Source: Nocardia bhagyanarayanae
GTDB taxonomy: Bacteria; Actinomycetota; Actinomycetes; Mycobacteriales; Mycobacteriaceae
Length of the DNA stretch: 64,000 bases
Assembly (NCBI RefSeq): GCF_006716565.1
Contig: NZ_VFPG01000002.1
Location: forward strand, 1,302,001-1,366,000
Direction of reading: 5' to 3'
Part shown: one piece after another, positions 36,270 through 45,135 of the stretch
Position numbering within the stretch: position 1 is the stretch's first letter
How the letters are laid out: each line of letters begins with the position of its first letter
Notes under the pieces: model-generated
The model's database searches: none
Told to the model about the DNA's origin: nothing
The model's input: only the letters and a program-made list of their open reading frames with translations
Position numbers and translations under genes: made by a program

Positions 36270-37751
36270 ATGAACGCCACGCTGTCGTTGGCGAGCATTC
36301 TGGCCGAGCAGGCGCGCCGCCGCCCGGACCGGATCGCGCTGATCGAGGGTGCGCAGCGCGTCACCTTCGCCGAATTGTGGTCGCAGGCCCGCGAACAGGC
36401 CGCCGCGCTGATCGAACTCGGTGTGCGCCCCGGCGACCGCGTCGCGCTGATGTGCCCCAACACCGCCGAGTTCCCGCGCGCCTACTACGCGATCCTCGCC
36501 GCGGGCGCCGCGGTGATCCCGGTGCACCTGCTGCTGACGGCGAACGAGGCCGAGCACGTCCTGCGCGACAGCGGGGCGACGCTGCTGGTGTGTCACGAGC
36601 AGTTCGCCGAGGTCGGCCGGGCTGCGGCGAGCGCGGTGGGCATCGGCTGTCACGACCCCGATACGCTTGTGGCGGAACCGATTCGGTCGTTCGTCTCGCG
36701 CGCGCCCGGCGACACGGCGGTGATCTTCTACACCAGCGGCACCACGGGCAAGCCGAAGGGCGCCGAACTCAGCCATCTGAACATGGTCATGAACGCGACG
36801 GTGAACGCCTTCGACGCCAACGATGTGCGCAGCGACGACGTCGCGCTCGGCGCGCTGCCGCTGTTCCACATCTTCGGCCAGACCGTGTCCATGAACTCCA
36901 CCTGGCGCGCGGGCGCGACACTGGTGTTGCAGCCGCGGTTCGACCCCGACGAGGCCATCCGCCTGATGCACGCAGAGGGCGTCAACACCTTCCACGGCGT
37001 GCCGACGATGTACGTCCGGCTGATCACCGCGGCGACGAAACTCGGTGCGCCGCAACTGCGTTTGTGCATCTCCGGCGGAGCGTCGCTGCCGCAGCCGGTG
37101 CTGGAGACCTTCCACGACCTGTTCGGCACGCCGATCCTGGAGGGCTACGGACTCTCCGAGACCTCGCCGACCGCCGCGGTGAACCAGCCGGACTTCGGGC
37201 CGAAGGCGGGCACCGTCGGGCACGCGGTGTGGGGCGTCGAGGTCGAGATCGCCGATCCGGGCGTCGCGGACGAGATCGTCCTGCTGCCGCCCGGCGAACT
37301 GGGCGAGATCGTGATCCGCGGGCACAACGTGTTCAACGGATACATCGGCAATCCGGCCGCCACCGCCGCCGCCGTGGTGCAGGGCTGGTTCCGGACGGGC
37401 GATCTCGGCGTGCGGGACGCCGCTGGTTACGTCACCATCGCCGATCGGATCAAGGACATGATCATCCGCGGCGGGTTCAACGTCTACCCGAGCGAGGTGG
37501 AAGAGGCGCTGCTGTACCACGCGGCCATCGAGGCGGTCGCGGTGATCGGCCTGCCCGACGAGACCTACGGCGAGGAGATCTGCGCGGTCGTCGTCGCGGG
37601 CGCCCCGCTGACCGCCGAGCAGGTCGTCGAGTTCGGCCGCAAGCGTCTCGCCAAGCACAAATATCCGCGCCGGGTGGAGTTCGTCGACCAGTTGCCGCTC
37701 GGTCCGAGCCACAAGGTTCTCAAGCGCGAACTCGTACGCCGATACAGCTGA
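36270..37751 (+). CDS. Acyl-CoA synthetase (FadD-like, ANL superfamily)
   Basis: Activates a carboxylic acid to its CoA thioester through an acyl-AMP. 493 residues. P-loop motif VIFYTSGTTGKPKGAEL, YGLSETSPT, FRTGDLGVRDAAGYVTIADR (A7), IKDMIIRGGFNVYPSEVE (A8 hinge) and catalytic Lys in PSHKVLKREL are all present. The chain-length class cannot be read from sequence; long-chain or aryl substrates are possible. GGAGG precedes the ATG. Preceded by the twin operator, so expression is presumably induced by substrate or its CoA ester. Confidence 0.93.
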   Translation: MNATLSLASILAEQARRRPDRIALIEGAQRVTFAELWSQAREQAAALIELGVRPGDRVALMCPNTAEFPRAYYAILAAGAAVIPVHLLLTANEAEHVLRDSGATLLVCHEQFAEVGRAAASAVGIGCHDPDTLVAEPIRSFVSRAPGDTAVIFYTSGTTGKPKGAELSHLNMVMNATVNAFDANDVRSDDVALGALPLFHIFGQTVSMNSTWRAGATLVLQPRFDPDEAIRLMHAEGVNTFHGVPTMYVRLITAATKLGAPQLRLCISGGASLPQPVLETFHDLFGTPILEGYGLSETSPTAAVNQPDFGPKAGTVGHAVWGVEVEIADPGVADEIVLLPPGELGEIVIRGHNVFNGYIGNPAATAAAVVQGWFRTGDLGVRDAAGYVTIADRIKDMIIRGGFNVYPSEVEEALLYHAAIEAVAVIGLPDETYGEEICAVVVAGAPLTAEQVVEFGRKRLAKHKYPRRVEFVDQLPLGPSHKVLKRELVRRYS

Positions 37752-38036
37752 TGCGCGCAAGCGCAGGTAGAAACGGTCCTTTGCCGCAAAGGGTGAAGTA
37801 GACCGGCTACCGGCCTATGCTTGGAGCACAACATTGGATGGCGGCCGGGGCCGCGGATCGTGGCTACGATCCCGCGACGCCGAGGATCGAAAAGACAGTG
37901 CCGGCCGCAGGCTGAAATCTTCAGACGAGCACAGTCCCACGCGGTTCTCGGGCGAATCGCACCGACCATGGTGACGCCGTTCGAACGGTGCCGTTCGGCC
38001 GATGGGTGGGACACCATCCCGTTGGGAGGTTCTGCG

Positions 38037-38438
38037 ATGTCGACGAAAATCGTTGTGCGATCCGGTGTCGGGCGAACCCACCGCTATATGTACGACAAGC
38101 GGCGCCCTGGGGGACGATCGGTAGCCATGCGTGGCAGCTGCGTGGTGATGGTGGTGGACGGCGAACTGGATCTCGCCGGACTGCCCGAGCTGTGCGCCGC
38201 GCTGGACTCCATACCCGAGCACGGCTGTCGCGCCGTGGTCGTCGATTTCCGTACCACCCGTTTCGTCGGGATTCGAGCCGCCATCGCACTGGGAGAATTC
38301 AAGAAGAAGCTCGCGGAGCGGAGCGTCGACCTGCGGCTGGTGTCGGGGCATGCCGAGATCGACCGAGTGCTCGACGTGGTGGGCGTGCGCGCGCTGTTCT
38401 GTTATTACGCCAGCCTGGACGAGGCGCTCGGGCGGTGA
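38037..38438 (+). CDS. STAS-domain protein (anti-sigma-factor-antagonist-like) without phosphorylatable serine
   Basis: 133 residues from ATG 38037, preceded by GGGAGG; a longer in-frame start at 37821 is unlikely. Residues about 30-125 fit the STAS fold: VMVVDGELDLAGLPELCAAL and AVVVDFRTTRFVGIRAAIAL. In working antagonists the second stretch ends in D-S-S/T-G-L, where Ser is phosphorylated by the anti-sigma kinase; here the corresponding residues are G-I-R. It therefore may be a constitutively active or non-switching antagonist, or a STAS domain for another purpose. A SigF/SigB-type factor is encoded at the right end of the window. Confidence 0.8.
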   Translation: MSTKIVVRSGVGRTHRYMYDKRRPGGRSVAMRGSCVVMVVDGELDLAGLPELCAALDSIPEHGCRAVVVDFRTTRFVGIRAAIALGEFKKKLAERSVDLRLVSGHAEIDRVLDVVGVRALFCYYASLDEALGR

Positions 38439-38606
38439 CCCGCGCGCGCTGACTTCGGCGCGGACGCGCTTCGTTTTCCGGACGGCGTCGCGGCGACACA
38501 CTTCGTTCTCTGTGTTGTGGGGCTCGACCGTGGGTTGCCACGCTGATAGATCCGTGGTCGTGCGTGTCGTCGGCTGCGTTCATCGCCGACATCCCAAGGA
38601 GATCCC

Positions 38607-39092
38607 ATGCTGGAAACGAGCCCGTGCGCCGAGGCCGGTGACGCGCTACCCGCCGCACAGCCGCCCCCGCAAATCCGGAATCTGCACACGGTGGCGCGCG
38701 AACTGGCGAAGGCGCTGCCGCACGGCGTGCTCGTCGGGCTGACGGTCCGCGTCGGTGCCGATATCGCGGTGCGCGCGTGGTCGTCACCGCGGGCGAAGCT
38801 GGCCGAAGAAGCCCAGCTCATCAGCGATGCCGCGCCGAATCGGGCGGCGCTGTGCGAGGAACTCGCCGTCACCGTCGCCGATCTGGATGCCGAGACCCGC
38901 TGGAGCGACTGCCGGGCGCAGCTGCGCCTGCTCGGCGTGCGCTCGCTGCACTGCCGCGGTGTGCGCGCGGCGAACGACACGGCCGTCGCGCTCGCGGTCT
39001 ACGCCGAGCGCCCGCATGTCTTGGACGCGAACCTCGACCCCGTGGTCGCGGCGGCCTGCCGCGAGATCGTCGCGATGCTGGACGGCCGGTAG
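38607..39092 (+). CDS. GAF-domain protein
   Basis: 161-residue cytoplasmic protein. Residues about 25-155 resemble a single GAF sensor domain (GVLVGLTVRVGADIAVRAWS, then VRSLHCRGVRAANDTAVALA), with no attached kinase, cyclase or ANTAR output domain. GAF-only proteins next to STAS proteins are usual in actinomycete stress loci. Lies 168 bases after the STAS gene on the same strand; convergent with the AraC regulator. Confidence 0.7.
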   Translation: MLETSPCAEAGDALPAAQPPPQIRNLHTVARELAKALPHGVLVGLTVRVGADIAVRAWSSPRAKLAEEAQLISDAAPNRAALCEELAVTVADLDAETRWSDCRAQLRLLGVRSLHCRGVRAANDTAVALAVYAERPHVLDANLDPVVAAACREIVAMLDGR

Positions 39093-39096
39093 CCGG

Positions 39097-40050
39097 TCAG
39101 TCTTGCAATGTCGACTGCGGTGCGACGCCGTAGGCCTGGCGATAGCTGCTAGCGAACCGGCCGGGATGGGCGAAACCCCACGCCGCGGCGACGCCGGTGA
39201 CGGTGTCCCCGCCGCCGGGAGAGGCCGCGACCAACTGCTCATGGGCACCGGCCAGCCGCACTTTCCGCAGATAGCCCATCGGCGTCGTGTCGAGGTGCTT
39301 GCGGAACGCGAGCTGGACGGCACGGATGGTGACGTTGGCGCCCGCCGCGATGTCGGCGACGCTGATCGGCTCGCCGGCGTGCGCCTCGATGTAGGCCACG
39401 GCGCGGCGCACGGTGTCCGGATGGGCGTCTCGGCGGTCGACGGACGTCGGTTCGGGCGTCGCGGTGTTCGGGAAGGCCCGCAGCACGCCTGCCGCGAGAC
39501 ATTGTCCCGCCGAGGCGGCGATCAGCGACGATTCCCGCGCCTCCGGCACGGCGAGGACGTGTTCGCGCAGCCACCGGATCACTTGGCGCAACTCGGCGAC
39601 CGCGGTGTCCGACACCGGTCGGTGGTTGGTCAACCTGACCGGTTCCGCGCCTCGCCCCGGCGTCGCCGAGGCCACCTGGGTGAGCAGGTTCGGATCGAAC
39701 ATCGTCAGGCGATAGCGCGCGCTGCGCACCACGCCCGAGAACGGCTCGTCCGGCGGGGCGATGAGCGTGAGGTCGCCGGGGACGAAGGTATCCGCCGAGC
39801 CGTCGGCGAAGGATTCCTCGATGGCGCCGGTCTGCATGTCGCACAGACAGACCCGGCCGAGCGGATCGGCCCGGTAGGCCATGTCGAACGTCAGATCCAC
39901 CTGGTCGTCGCTGACCGTGCCCATCATCTCGCGCGCGACCTGCGCTCGCGTCCGCTCCTGACGGCTGCCGATCCGCATCTTCGTGTATGCCGAATTCAGC
40001 ATGGCCTCGGTCGCGGCGAGATCCTCGCTGTCGAAGACGAAGGTTTCCAT
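39097..40050 (-). CDS. AraC family transcriptional regulator
   Basis: 317 residues. The N-terminal about 200 residues form an AraC-binding-like/cupin sensor domain; the C-terminal about 100 hold two HTH motifs (PISVADIAAGANVTIRAVQL and VTGVAAAWGFAHPGRFASSY). The RAVQLAFRKHLDTTPMGYLR joint is typical of this subgroup. Target unknown. Confidence 0.9.
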   Translation of the reverse strand: METFVFDSEDLAATEAMLNSAYTKMRIGSRQERTRAQVAREMMGTVSDDQVDLTFDMAYRADPLGRVCLCDMQTGAIEESFADGSADTFVPGDLTLIAPPDEPFSGVVRSARYRLTMFDPNLLTQVASATPGRGAEPVRLTNHRPVSDTAVAELRQVIRWLREHVLAVPEARESSLIAASAGQCLAAGVLRAFPNTATPEPTSVDRRDAHPDTVRRAVAYIEAHAGEPISVADIAAGANVTIRAVQLAFRKHLDTTPMGYLRKVRLAGAHEQLVAASPGGGDTVTGVAAAWGFAHPGRFASSYRQAYGVAPQSTLQD

Positions 40051-40213
40051 CGCTTCCCGCCTCGGCCGGGCCCGCTACGGGCGATTGCGTCTGATGAACC
40101 GGCCACGGCAGCTCGGCGTGCGCCGGGACGGAAATCTCCACAGTAGTCCGGTTCGTGCGGCCGTGCCGGAAGCACGGCCGCACCAGATCATCGCCGCGGG
40201 CTCGGGCCTCCCG

Positions 40214-40411
40214 TCAGGGTTGCGGGTTGTCCGGCGGGGCCGGACGCGGGAGGTCGGGGCGAGCGGTCAGGACTTCGTCGTCGTCGGCGGGCGGTTCGGG
40301 ATCGCGCCATTCTTCGGCGCGGCTCGACCGGTTGCCCTTCAACGTGCCCTGCAGCTCGTGCGCGAGTTGGTCGTCGCGCTTGGGCCCGTGCTTGCTGTTT
40401 CCGCGTTCCAT
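40214..40411 (-). CDS. Small conserved actinobacterial protein
   Basis: 65 residues starting MERGNSKHGPKRDDQLAHEL, with RAEEWRDPEPPADDD in the middle and a disordered Pro/Asp tail. This pattern (ERGxSKHGPRxDxxLxHE...RAEEWRDPEP) is familiar from small uncharacterised actinobacterial proteins. AAAGGAGGA precedes ATG 40411; an upstream ATG at 40435 is unlikely. It follows the Rv2629-like gene by 20 bases and is the last gene of the cluster. Confidence 0.75.
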   Translation of the reverse strand: MERGNSKHGPKRDDQLAHELQGTLKGNRSSRAEEWRDPEPPADDDEVLTARPDLPRPAPPDNPQP

Positions 40412-40431
40412 CGTGTCCTCCTTTCGCGTGA

Positions 40432-41529
40432 TCACCGATGCCGGAGCAAGGCTCCGACACCATCGGGCAATGTCATGTCCTCGCCCACCGGTGTGATCGA
40501 CGCACCGACGGCCAAGGCGGCCACCGGAAGGGCTTCGTCGGCGCGGCAGGCGCGGGCGGTTTCCTCGACGAGGCCGCCGCCGTCGGCATCGACCTGTCCC
40601 GGCCCGCTGCCGACGCGCACCACCCGATCGCCGAGCGCCGATTCGTCGATCAGCAAACGATCGACGTTCGCCATGCGCAGCGCCTCGGTGGTGGCGGTGA
40701 GACCGGCCACCGCGAGTCCGCCGGGGCGCTCCCGCTCGGCGGCGAAACGGTCGAGCACGGCGCGCCTGCGCTGTTCGGCGGCGTGCGCGACCGCTTGGTG
40801 CACCTCGCTGTCGAACGCCTCGGTGTCGATGCCCTCGGCCCGGCCACCGGCCTCGATCTCGACGATCTCGGCGCCGTGCTCGGGGATGTCGCCGTGCTTG
40901 GGCATGGCATTGTGCAGCGCGGACCGCGCCGCGACCTCCCCGGCCAGCACTACGACATCGGCGTGCACCCGATCGGCGAGCGCGGAGACCTCTTGCGCCA
41001 CCTCGTCGATATTGCGCCGCACGGTCTCCTCGACGCGCCGCTCCATCGAGAGGTGCGCCCAGCCGCCACCGGGCACCTTGTGCACCGGATGCTCGTCGCC
41101 CTGCACCGTCTCGCCGACCGCCGTGCCGTGCTCGTCGACCGCGCGCAGATCACAGCCCACGCGATCGACCACCGCCACCACGTGCGGCACCTGCTCGGCT
41201 TCCTTCTCGATCAGCGGCAACAGGTACGGCATCGGTGACACCCGGACGATCTCGCGCGCGGGTGGATCGGGCAGCCGCTCGTCGACCAGCACGGCCTCGT
41301 CGTCGGCGATGAGCAACCGGCCCGAGCGGCCCTCGCCCGGGGGAGTTTCCGCGATCGCGGCGTCCAGGGCCGCCAGCATGCGGTCCGAGGCGCCGTCCCC
41401 GGCGAGCTGGTCGTGGATCGAACGCCAGCGCAACTCGGTCTGGTGCGCGGCGTCCTCGGTGTCGTGGGAGGCGTCGATGCATACCGTGGCGAACGGTCCG
41501 TTCCGTTCGGCTACTTGTCGGATGTTCAT
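40432..41529 (-). CDS. Rv2629-like bacterial archaeo-eukaryotic release factor (baeRF2) family protein
   Basis: 365 residues. The order of segments (FATVCIDASHDTEDAAHQTE at the start, RLLIADDEAVLVDE, YLLPLIEKEAEQVPHVVAVV, C-terminal LLIDESALGDR) fits the baeRF2/Vms1-related family that includes mycobacterial Rv2629, which shares the eRF1 fold. Proposed roles concern stalled ribosomes or dormancy, but this is not settled. Its ATG overlaps the PfkB kinase stop (ATGA), so it is an integral member of the heptose operon. Confidence 0.8.
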   Translation of the reverse strand: MNIRQVAERNGPFATVCIDASHDTEDAAHQTELRWRSIHDQLAGDGASDRMLAALDAAIAETPPGEGRSGRLLIADDEAVLVDERLPDPPAREIVRVSPMPYLLPLIEKEAEQVPHVVAVVDRVGCDLRAVDEHGTAVGETVQGDEHPVHKVPGGGWAHLSMERRVEETVRRNIDEVAQEVSALADRVHADVVVLAGEVAARSALHNAMPKHGDIPEHGAEIVEIEAGGRAEGIDTEAFDSEVHQAVAHAAEQRRRAVLDRFAAERERPGGLAVAGLTATTEALRMANVDRLLIDESALGDRVVRVGSGPGQVDADGGGLVEETARACRADEALPVAALAVGASITPVGEDMTLPDGVGALLRHR

Positions 41530-42539
41530 CCTTCGTTTCTCACCTCGTTCCTCGCTGTGTGCGCGGACTCCGTGGCGAATACCCGGAGCCGCATCGCTGC
41601 TTCGGTCTGCGTGATGGCGAAGGCGGAAGCCGCACCGGCGCGGACGAATTCGGCAGCGGAGGCGACCGCGTGCCGCACCGATTTCTCCGTACCGGCTCCG
41701 TCGGCCATCGCGACGGCGGCGGCGGAGGCGAACCGGTCGCCCGCACCGCAGGTGTCCGCGTTCGCCGACGCGCGGCGCTCGACCGGAAGGGGGACCGGCA
41801 CGACGCCGGGCAGTCCCCGGCAGTACAACACCGCGCCCTCCGCGCCGAGCGTCACCGCGACGGCCTTGGCCGCCCACCGATCGGTCAGCGTCCGCGCGCG
41901 ACTGCCGAACTCGGTGCCGCCGGGCACGAATCGTTCGGCCTCGTCCCGGTTCGGCGTGACCAGCGCGGCGCCGCGCACCGGCTCTGGACCGCGGGGATGC
42001 GGGTCCCAGACGACCGGCGCCCGGCGGGCCCGCGCCTCGATGAGGGCGCGGATCTCCGGGTGCGCCGCCGCGCCGCGACCGTAGTCGGCGATCAGCACGG
42101 CACGGGCCGATCCGATGGCGGTCCGCACGTCCTCGTCGAGGGGCTCGTCGGTCACGCGTCCGTCTCCGGAGTCGAGCCGGGTGATCGGAGCGGGGACGCC
42201 GTCCACGCTCGGGCCCGCGCACGGGCCCACCGCCCGCACGCGCTCCTTGCACACCGTGCTGCCCGCGAACGGCAAGCGGACGAGGCGAATTCCCTTGGGC
42301 AGCAACGCGCGCAGCCGTTCACCCGCCGAATCGTCGGCGAAACCGGCGACCAGCACGACGTCGTCGACGTCGCGGGCGCTGAGCAGCGCGGCCAGTCCCG
42401 CGCCGCCGGGACGGAACGAGCGCGCGGTCACGTCGACCACCGGGACCGGGGCGTCCGGGCTGTGCCGGTCGGCACGGCCGACCACCTCGATGTCGAGCAG
42501 CGCGTCGCCGACCACGACAAGCGGGGCTCCGGAGATCAC
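41526..42539 (-). CDS. PfkB-family sugar kinase (heptose-7-phosphate kinase-like)
   Basis: 337 residues from GTG 42539. Ribokinase fold: VVVGDALLDIEVVG at the start, RPGGAGLAALLSARDV substrate loop, PNRDEAERFVPGG, and NADTCGAGDRFASAAAVA with the catalytic Asp and anion hole. It resembles the kinase half of HldE (RfaE domain 1), with the nucleotidyltransferase supplied by the separate gene at 46555. It overlaps gmhA by four bases (GTGA). Confidence 0.82.
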   Translation of the reverse strand: MISGAPLVVVGDALLDIEVVGRADRHSPDAPVPVVDVTARSFRPGGAGLAALLSARDVDDVVLVAGFADDSAGERLRALLPKGIRLVRLPFAGSTVCKERVRAVGPCAGPSVDGVPAPITRLDSGDGRVTDEPLDEDVRTAIGSARAVLIADYGRGAAAHPEIRALIEARARRAPVVWDPHPRGPEPVRGAALVTPNRDEAERFVPGGTEFGSRARTLTDRWAAKAVAVTLGAEGAVLYCRGLPGVVPVPLPVERRASANADTCGAGDRFASAAAVAMADGAGTEKSVRHAVASAAEFVRAGAASAFAITQTEAAMRLRVFATESAHTARNEVRNEG

Positions 42540-43144
42540 GAATCCGCCTCGAGTGCGGCCTCCACCGCCGCGCACAGCGAATGCACGAGCACCAGATGCA
42601 TTTCCTGCACGGTGGCGACGGTGTCGGCTTCGATCGGTATCGCGTCGTCGCACAGCGCGGCGAGCGTGTTGGGCGACGGTCCGGTCATCGCCCAGGTGGC
42701 CAGGCCGATCTCGTGTCCGGCCTTGGCGGCGGCGATGACATTGGCGCTCGAGCCGCTGGTGGACAGGGCGATCAGGACATCGCCGGGGCGGCCGTGGGCG
42801 CGCAGTTGCCTGGCGAACATCTCGTCGGTTCCGTAGTCGTTGAGGATCGCGGTGAGACTGGAGGTTTCGGCGTGCAGCGAGATGGCCGACAGCGGTCGGC
42901 GTTCGCCTCGGAACCGGCCGGTCAGCTCGGCGGTCAGATGTTGCGCTTCCGCGGCGCTTCCGCCGTTGCCGCACGCGAACAAACGCCCGCCGCGGTCGTA
43001 CACGGCGGCGAGTTGCTCGCCCCAGGACAGCACCCGCGCGACCGCGGGGCGAAGATTGCGACCGAGGGCCGCGACGAGCGCGTCGAAGTGCTCCTCCAGC
43101 TCCACCGTAACCGGGCTGCTCTGCCGATACTCTGCGCTGCTCAC
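42536..43144 (-). CDS. gmhA: Sedoheptulose-7-phosphate isomerase-like SIS protein
   Basis: 202 residues from GTG 43144, preceded by AAGGAAGGGG. LFACGNGGSAAEAQHLTAEL with TGRF is the GmhA active-site signature, and IALSTSGSSANVIAAAKAG is the SIS phosphosugar loop. It would convert sedoheptulose 7-phosphate to heptose 7-phosphate, first step of nucleotide-activated heptose synthesis. First of four tightly overlapping genes. Confidence 0.85.
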   Translation of the reverse strand: MSSAEYRQSSPVTVELEEHFDALVAALGRNLRPAVARVLSWGEQLAAVYDRGGRLFACGNGGSAAEAQHLTAELTGRFRGERRPLSAISLHAETSSLTAILNDYGTDEMFARQLRAHGRPGDVLIALSTSGSSANVIAAAKAGHEIGLATWAMTGPSPNTLAALCDDAIPIEADTVATVQEMHLVLVHSLCAAVEAALEADS

Positions 43145-43336
43145 GATGGCCCCTTCCTTTCTTTGCGCGCCCACCGGGGACGAAGGTGATCGTGGCGGCG
43201 AGAGTTTCCGCAGGGTATGGCGGTTTCGACGCCCACCTTGTCTCGGTGATGCCCAGACGAAGCGCTTCGAAACAGTCCGGAAGATCACTGGTCGGGGTCG
43301 TTCGCGAGGTGCTTGCTCCGAGCGGCGGATCGTTCG

Positions 43337-44383
43337 TCAGGCGGTGCGCTCGGCGAGGCCGTCCCGGTCGAGCGCGGTGCGCTCGACAGCCGCCAGCTTC
43401 GCCACGGCCGCGACGACGGCTTCGTCGGCGATGCCGTCCAGGCACGGATGGCCGGGCATCGGGCAGGCTCTGGCGCGCGAGCCCGCGCAAGGCGCGGCCT
43501 GGTCGCCGAGCACGACCGTGGGCACGCCGTGCGGCGCCCAGCGCAGCGCGGGAACCACGGGAGCGAACAGCGAGACGACCGGCGTGCCCACCGCCGCCGC
43601 CAGGTGCGCGGCCCCGGTATTGGGCGCGACGACCACCCGGGCGTCGCGCAACACTGCGGCCAGCATCGGTAGGTCGGTCGCGCCGCCCAGGTCCTCGGCG
43701 ACCTCGCCCGCGACGGTCGCGGTCAGCTCCCGCTCCTCAGGTCCACCCGTGACCAGCACCCGATGCCCCGCACGCCGCAGCGCCGCGACGATCGACGCCG
43801 ACCGTCGCGGCGACGGCCGCCGCGCGGGGACGGCCGCGCCGGGATGGACGACCACGTAGCCGGGCTCGCCCGCCAGCGTTCGTGCGTCCGGCAGGTCGGG
43901 GCGGACCCGCAACGACGTGTCGGTCGCCGGATAACCGGCCGCCCGAGCCAGGGACACGGCCCGGACCGGCTCGGGCAGATCCTCGTCCGGCCGGTGCCGC
44001 ACGTCCAGCAGCGAGCCGGGATAGTCGGTGCTGATCGCGCAGATCCGGCCGACGCCCGCGGTGCGCAGTACGAGCGCGAGCGGCAGCGGGGACTGGTGGA
44101 ACGAGGTGAAGATCAGCGCCTCGTCCACGGCGAGGGCCGCGATCGAGGAGCGAAGGCGCTCGATCGCGGTCGCGGTCACCGGCGGCGGATCGAAATCCAC
44201 CCAGCCCGCCTGGAATTCGAGCACCCGGTCCACACCGGGCAGCAGTTCGGCGGCCGCCCGCCCGCGCGGCCCGGCCAGGAACGTCACCCGCTCCGCCCGC
44301 GCCGCGACGGCCCGGACCGCGGGGCCGGTGACGAGCACGTCGCCGACGCTGTCGAGCCGGGCCGTCAGCACGTGTCCCGTCAT
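43337..44383 (-). CDS. Glycosyltransferase family 9 (heptosyltransferase-like)
   Basis: 348 residues with a GT-B fold. LTARLDSVGDVLVTGPAVRA opens the protein like Waa heptosyltransferases; VVVHPGAAVPARRPS and VVAPNTGAAHLAAAVGTPVV form the nucleotide-heptose site. Expected to transfer the activated heptose made by this cluster. Gram-positive acceptor unknown. Confidence 0.88.
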   Translation of the reverse strand: MTGHVLTARLDSVGDVLVTGPAVRAVAARAERVTFLAGPRGRAAAELLPGVDRVLEFQAGWVDFDPPPVTATAIERLRSSIAALAVDEALIFTSFHQSPLPLALVLRTAGVGRICAISTDYPGSLLDVRHRPDEDLPEPVRAVSLARAAGYPATDTSLRVRPDLPDARTLAGEPGYVVVHPGAAVPARRPSPRRSASIVAALRRAGHRVLVTGGPEERELTATVAGEVAEDLGGATDLPMLAAVLRDARVVVAPNTGAAHLAAAVGTPVVSLFAPVVPALRWAPHGVPTVVLGDQAAPCAGSRARACPMPGHPCLDGIADEAVVAAVAKLAAVERTALDRDGLAERTA

Positions 44384-44399
44384 GCCCGCACCGGAGCGC

Positions 44400-45104
44400 T
44401 CACGGCCACGAGCGCTCGGTCGAATGGCACACGACCATCTCCCTGATCTCGCAGCCGGGCGGCTGCGACATGGCGAACACCGCGGCGGCGGCCACGTCTT
44501 CCGGCTTGTTGAGCTGGATGTCCGGCGGCGGTGCGTATTGGGCGGGCCTGCCGTCGAAGAAGGCGGTGTGCATGCCGCCGGGTATCAGCAGGGTGACGCC
44601 GACTTCGCCGGCGGTCTCGGCGGCCAGTGCCCTGGTCAGGCCGACCACGCCGAACTTCGAGGCGCAGTAGGCGGTCGCGTCGGGTAGCGCCTTGAGGCCG
44701 AGGGTCGAGGCGCAGGTGACGATGGTGCCGCGACTGGCACGCAACGCGGGCAGCGCGGCGCGGATGACCGCGGCGGTGCCGAGCAGGTTGACCCGCACGA
44801 CGCGCTCCCAGTCCTCGGTCGCGACGTCGTCCAGTTTGCCGCAGGCATCGGTGCCCGCGGCGGTGAACACCGCGTCCAGCCGCCCGCCCGTGCGGGCGAT
44901 CAGCGACCGCACCGCGCGCTCCGCGTCCTCGGAGTACGCCAGATCCGCGTACTCCCAGGGAACGTCGGTGTCGGGTTTGTCGCGGTCGATGACGATGGCG
45001 ACGCCGCCCGCGGCTTGCACGGCGTCGACGGTCGCGGCGCCGAGTCCGGACGCGCCGCCGGTGATCAGGACGGTGCCGAGTTCGTTCTTCGTCGGTTGAT
45101 TCAC
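44400..45104 (-). CDS. Short-chain dehydrogenase/reductase
   Basis: 234 residues. VLITGGASGLGAATV cofactor motif, catalytic CASTLG Ser and YCASK Tyr/Lys pair. Classical SDR, possibly NAD-dependent since an acidic VIDRD follows beta-2. In this setting it could oxidise or epimerise the sugar or a product. It lies between the GT4 and GT9 genes with short gaps. Confidence 0.88.
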   Translation of the reverse strand: MNQPTKNELGTVLITGGASGLGAATVDAVQAAGGVAIVIDRDKPDTDVPWEYADLAYSEDAERAVRSLIARTGGRLDAVFTAAGTDACGKLDDVATEDWERVVRVNLLGTAAVIRAALPALRASRGTIVTCASTLGLKALPDATAYCASKFGVVGLTRALAAETAGEVGVTLLIPGGMHTAFFDGRPAQYAPPPDIQLNKPEDVAAAAVFAMSQPPGCEIREMVVCHSTERSWP

Positions 45105-45135
45105 CAGGGGTCCCTTCGGATGTCGATGACGGGGA

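Noticed and set aside
36213..37760. Long leftward frame opposite the acyl-CoA synthetase
   Set aside because: Mirror frame of a high-GC gene; Arg/Asp/Val-rich with no domain.
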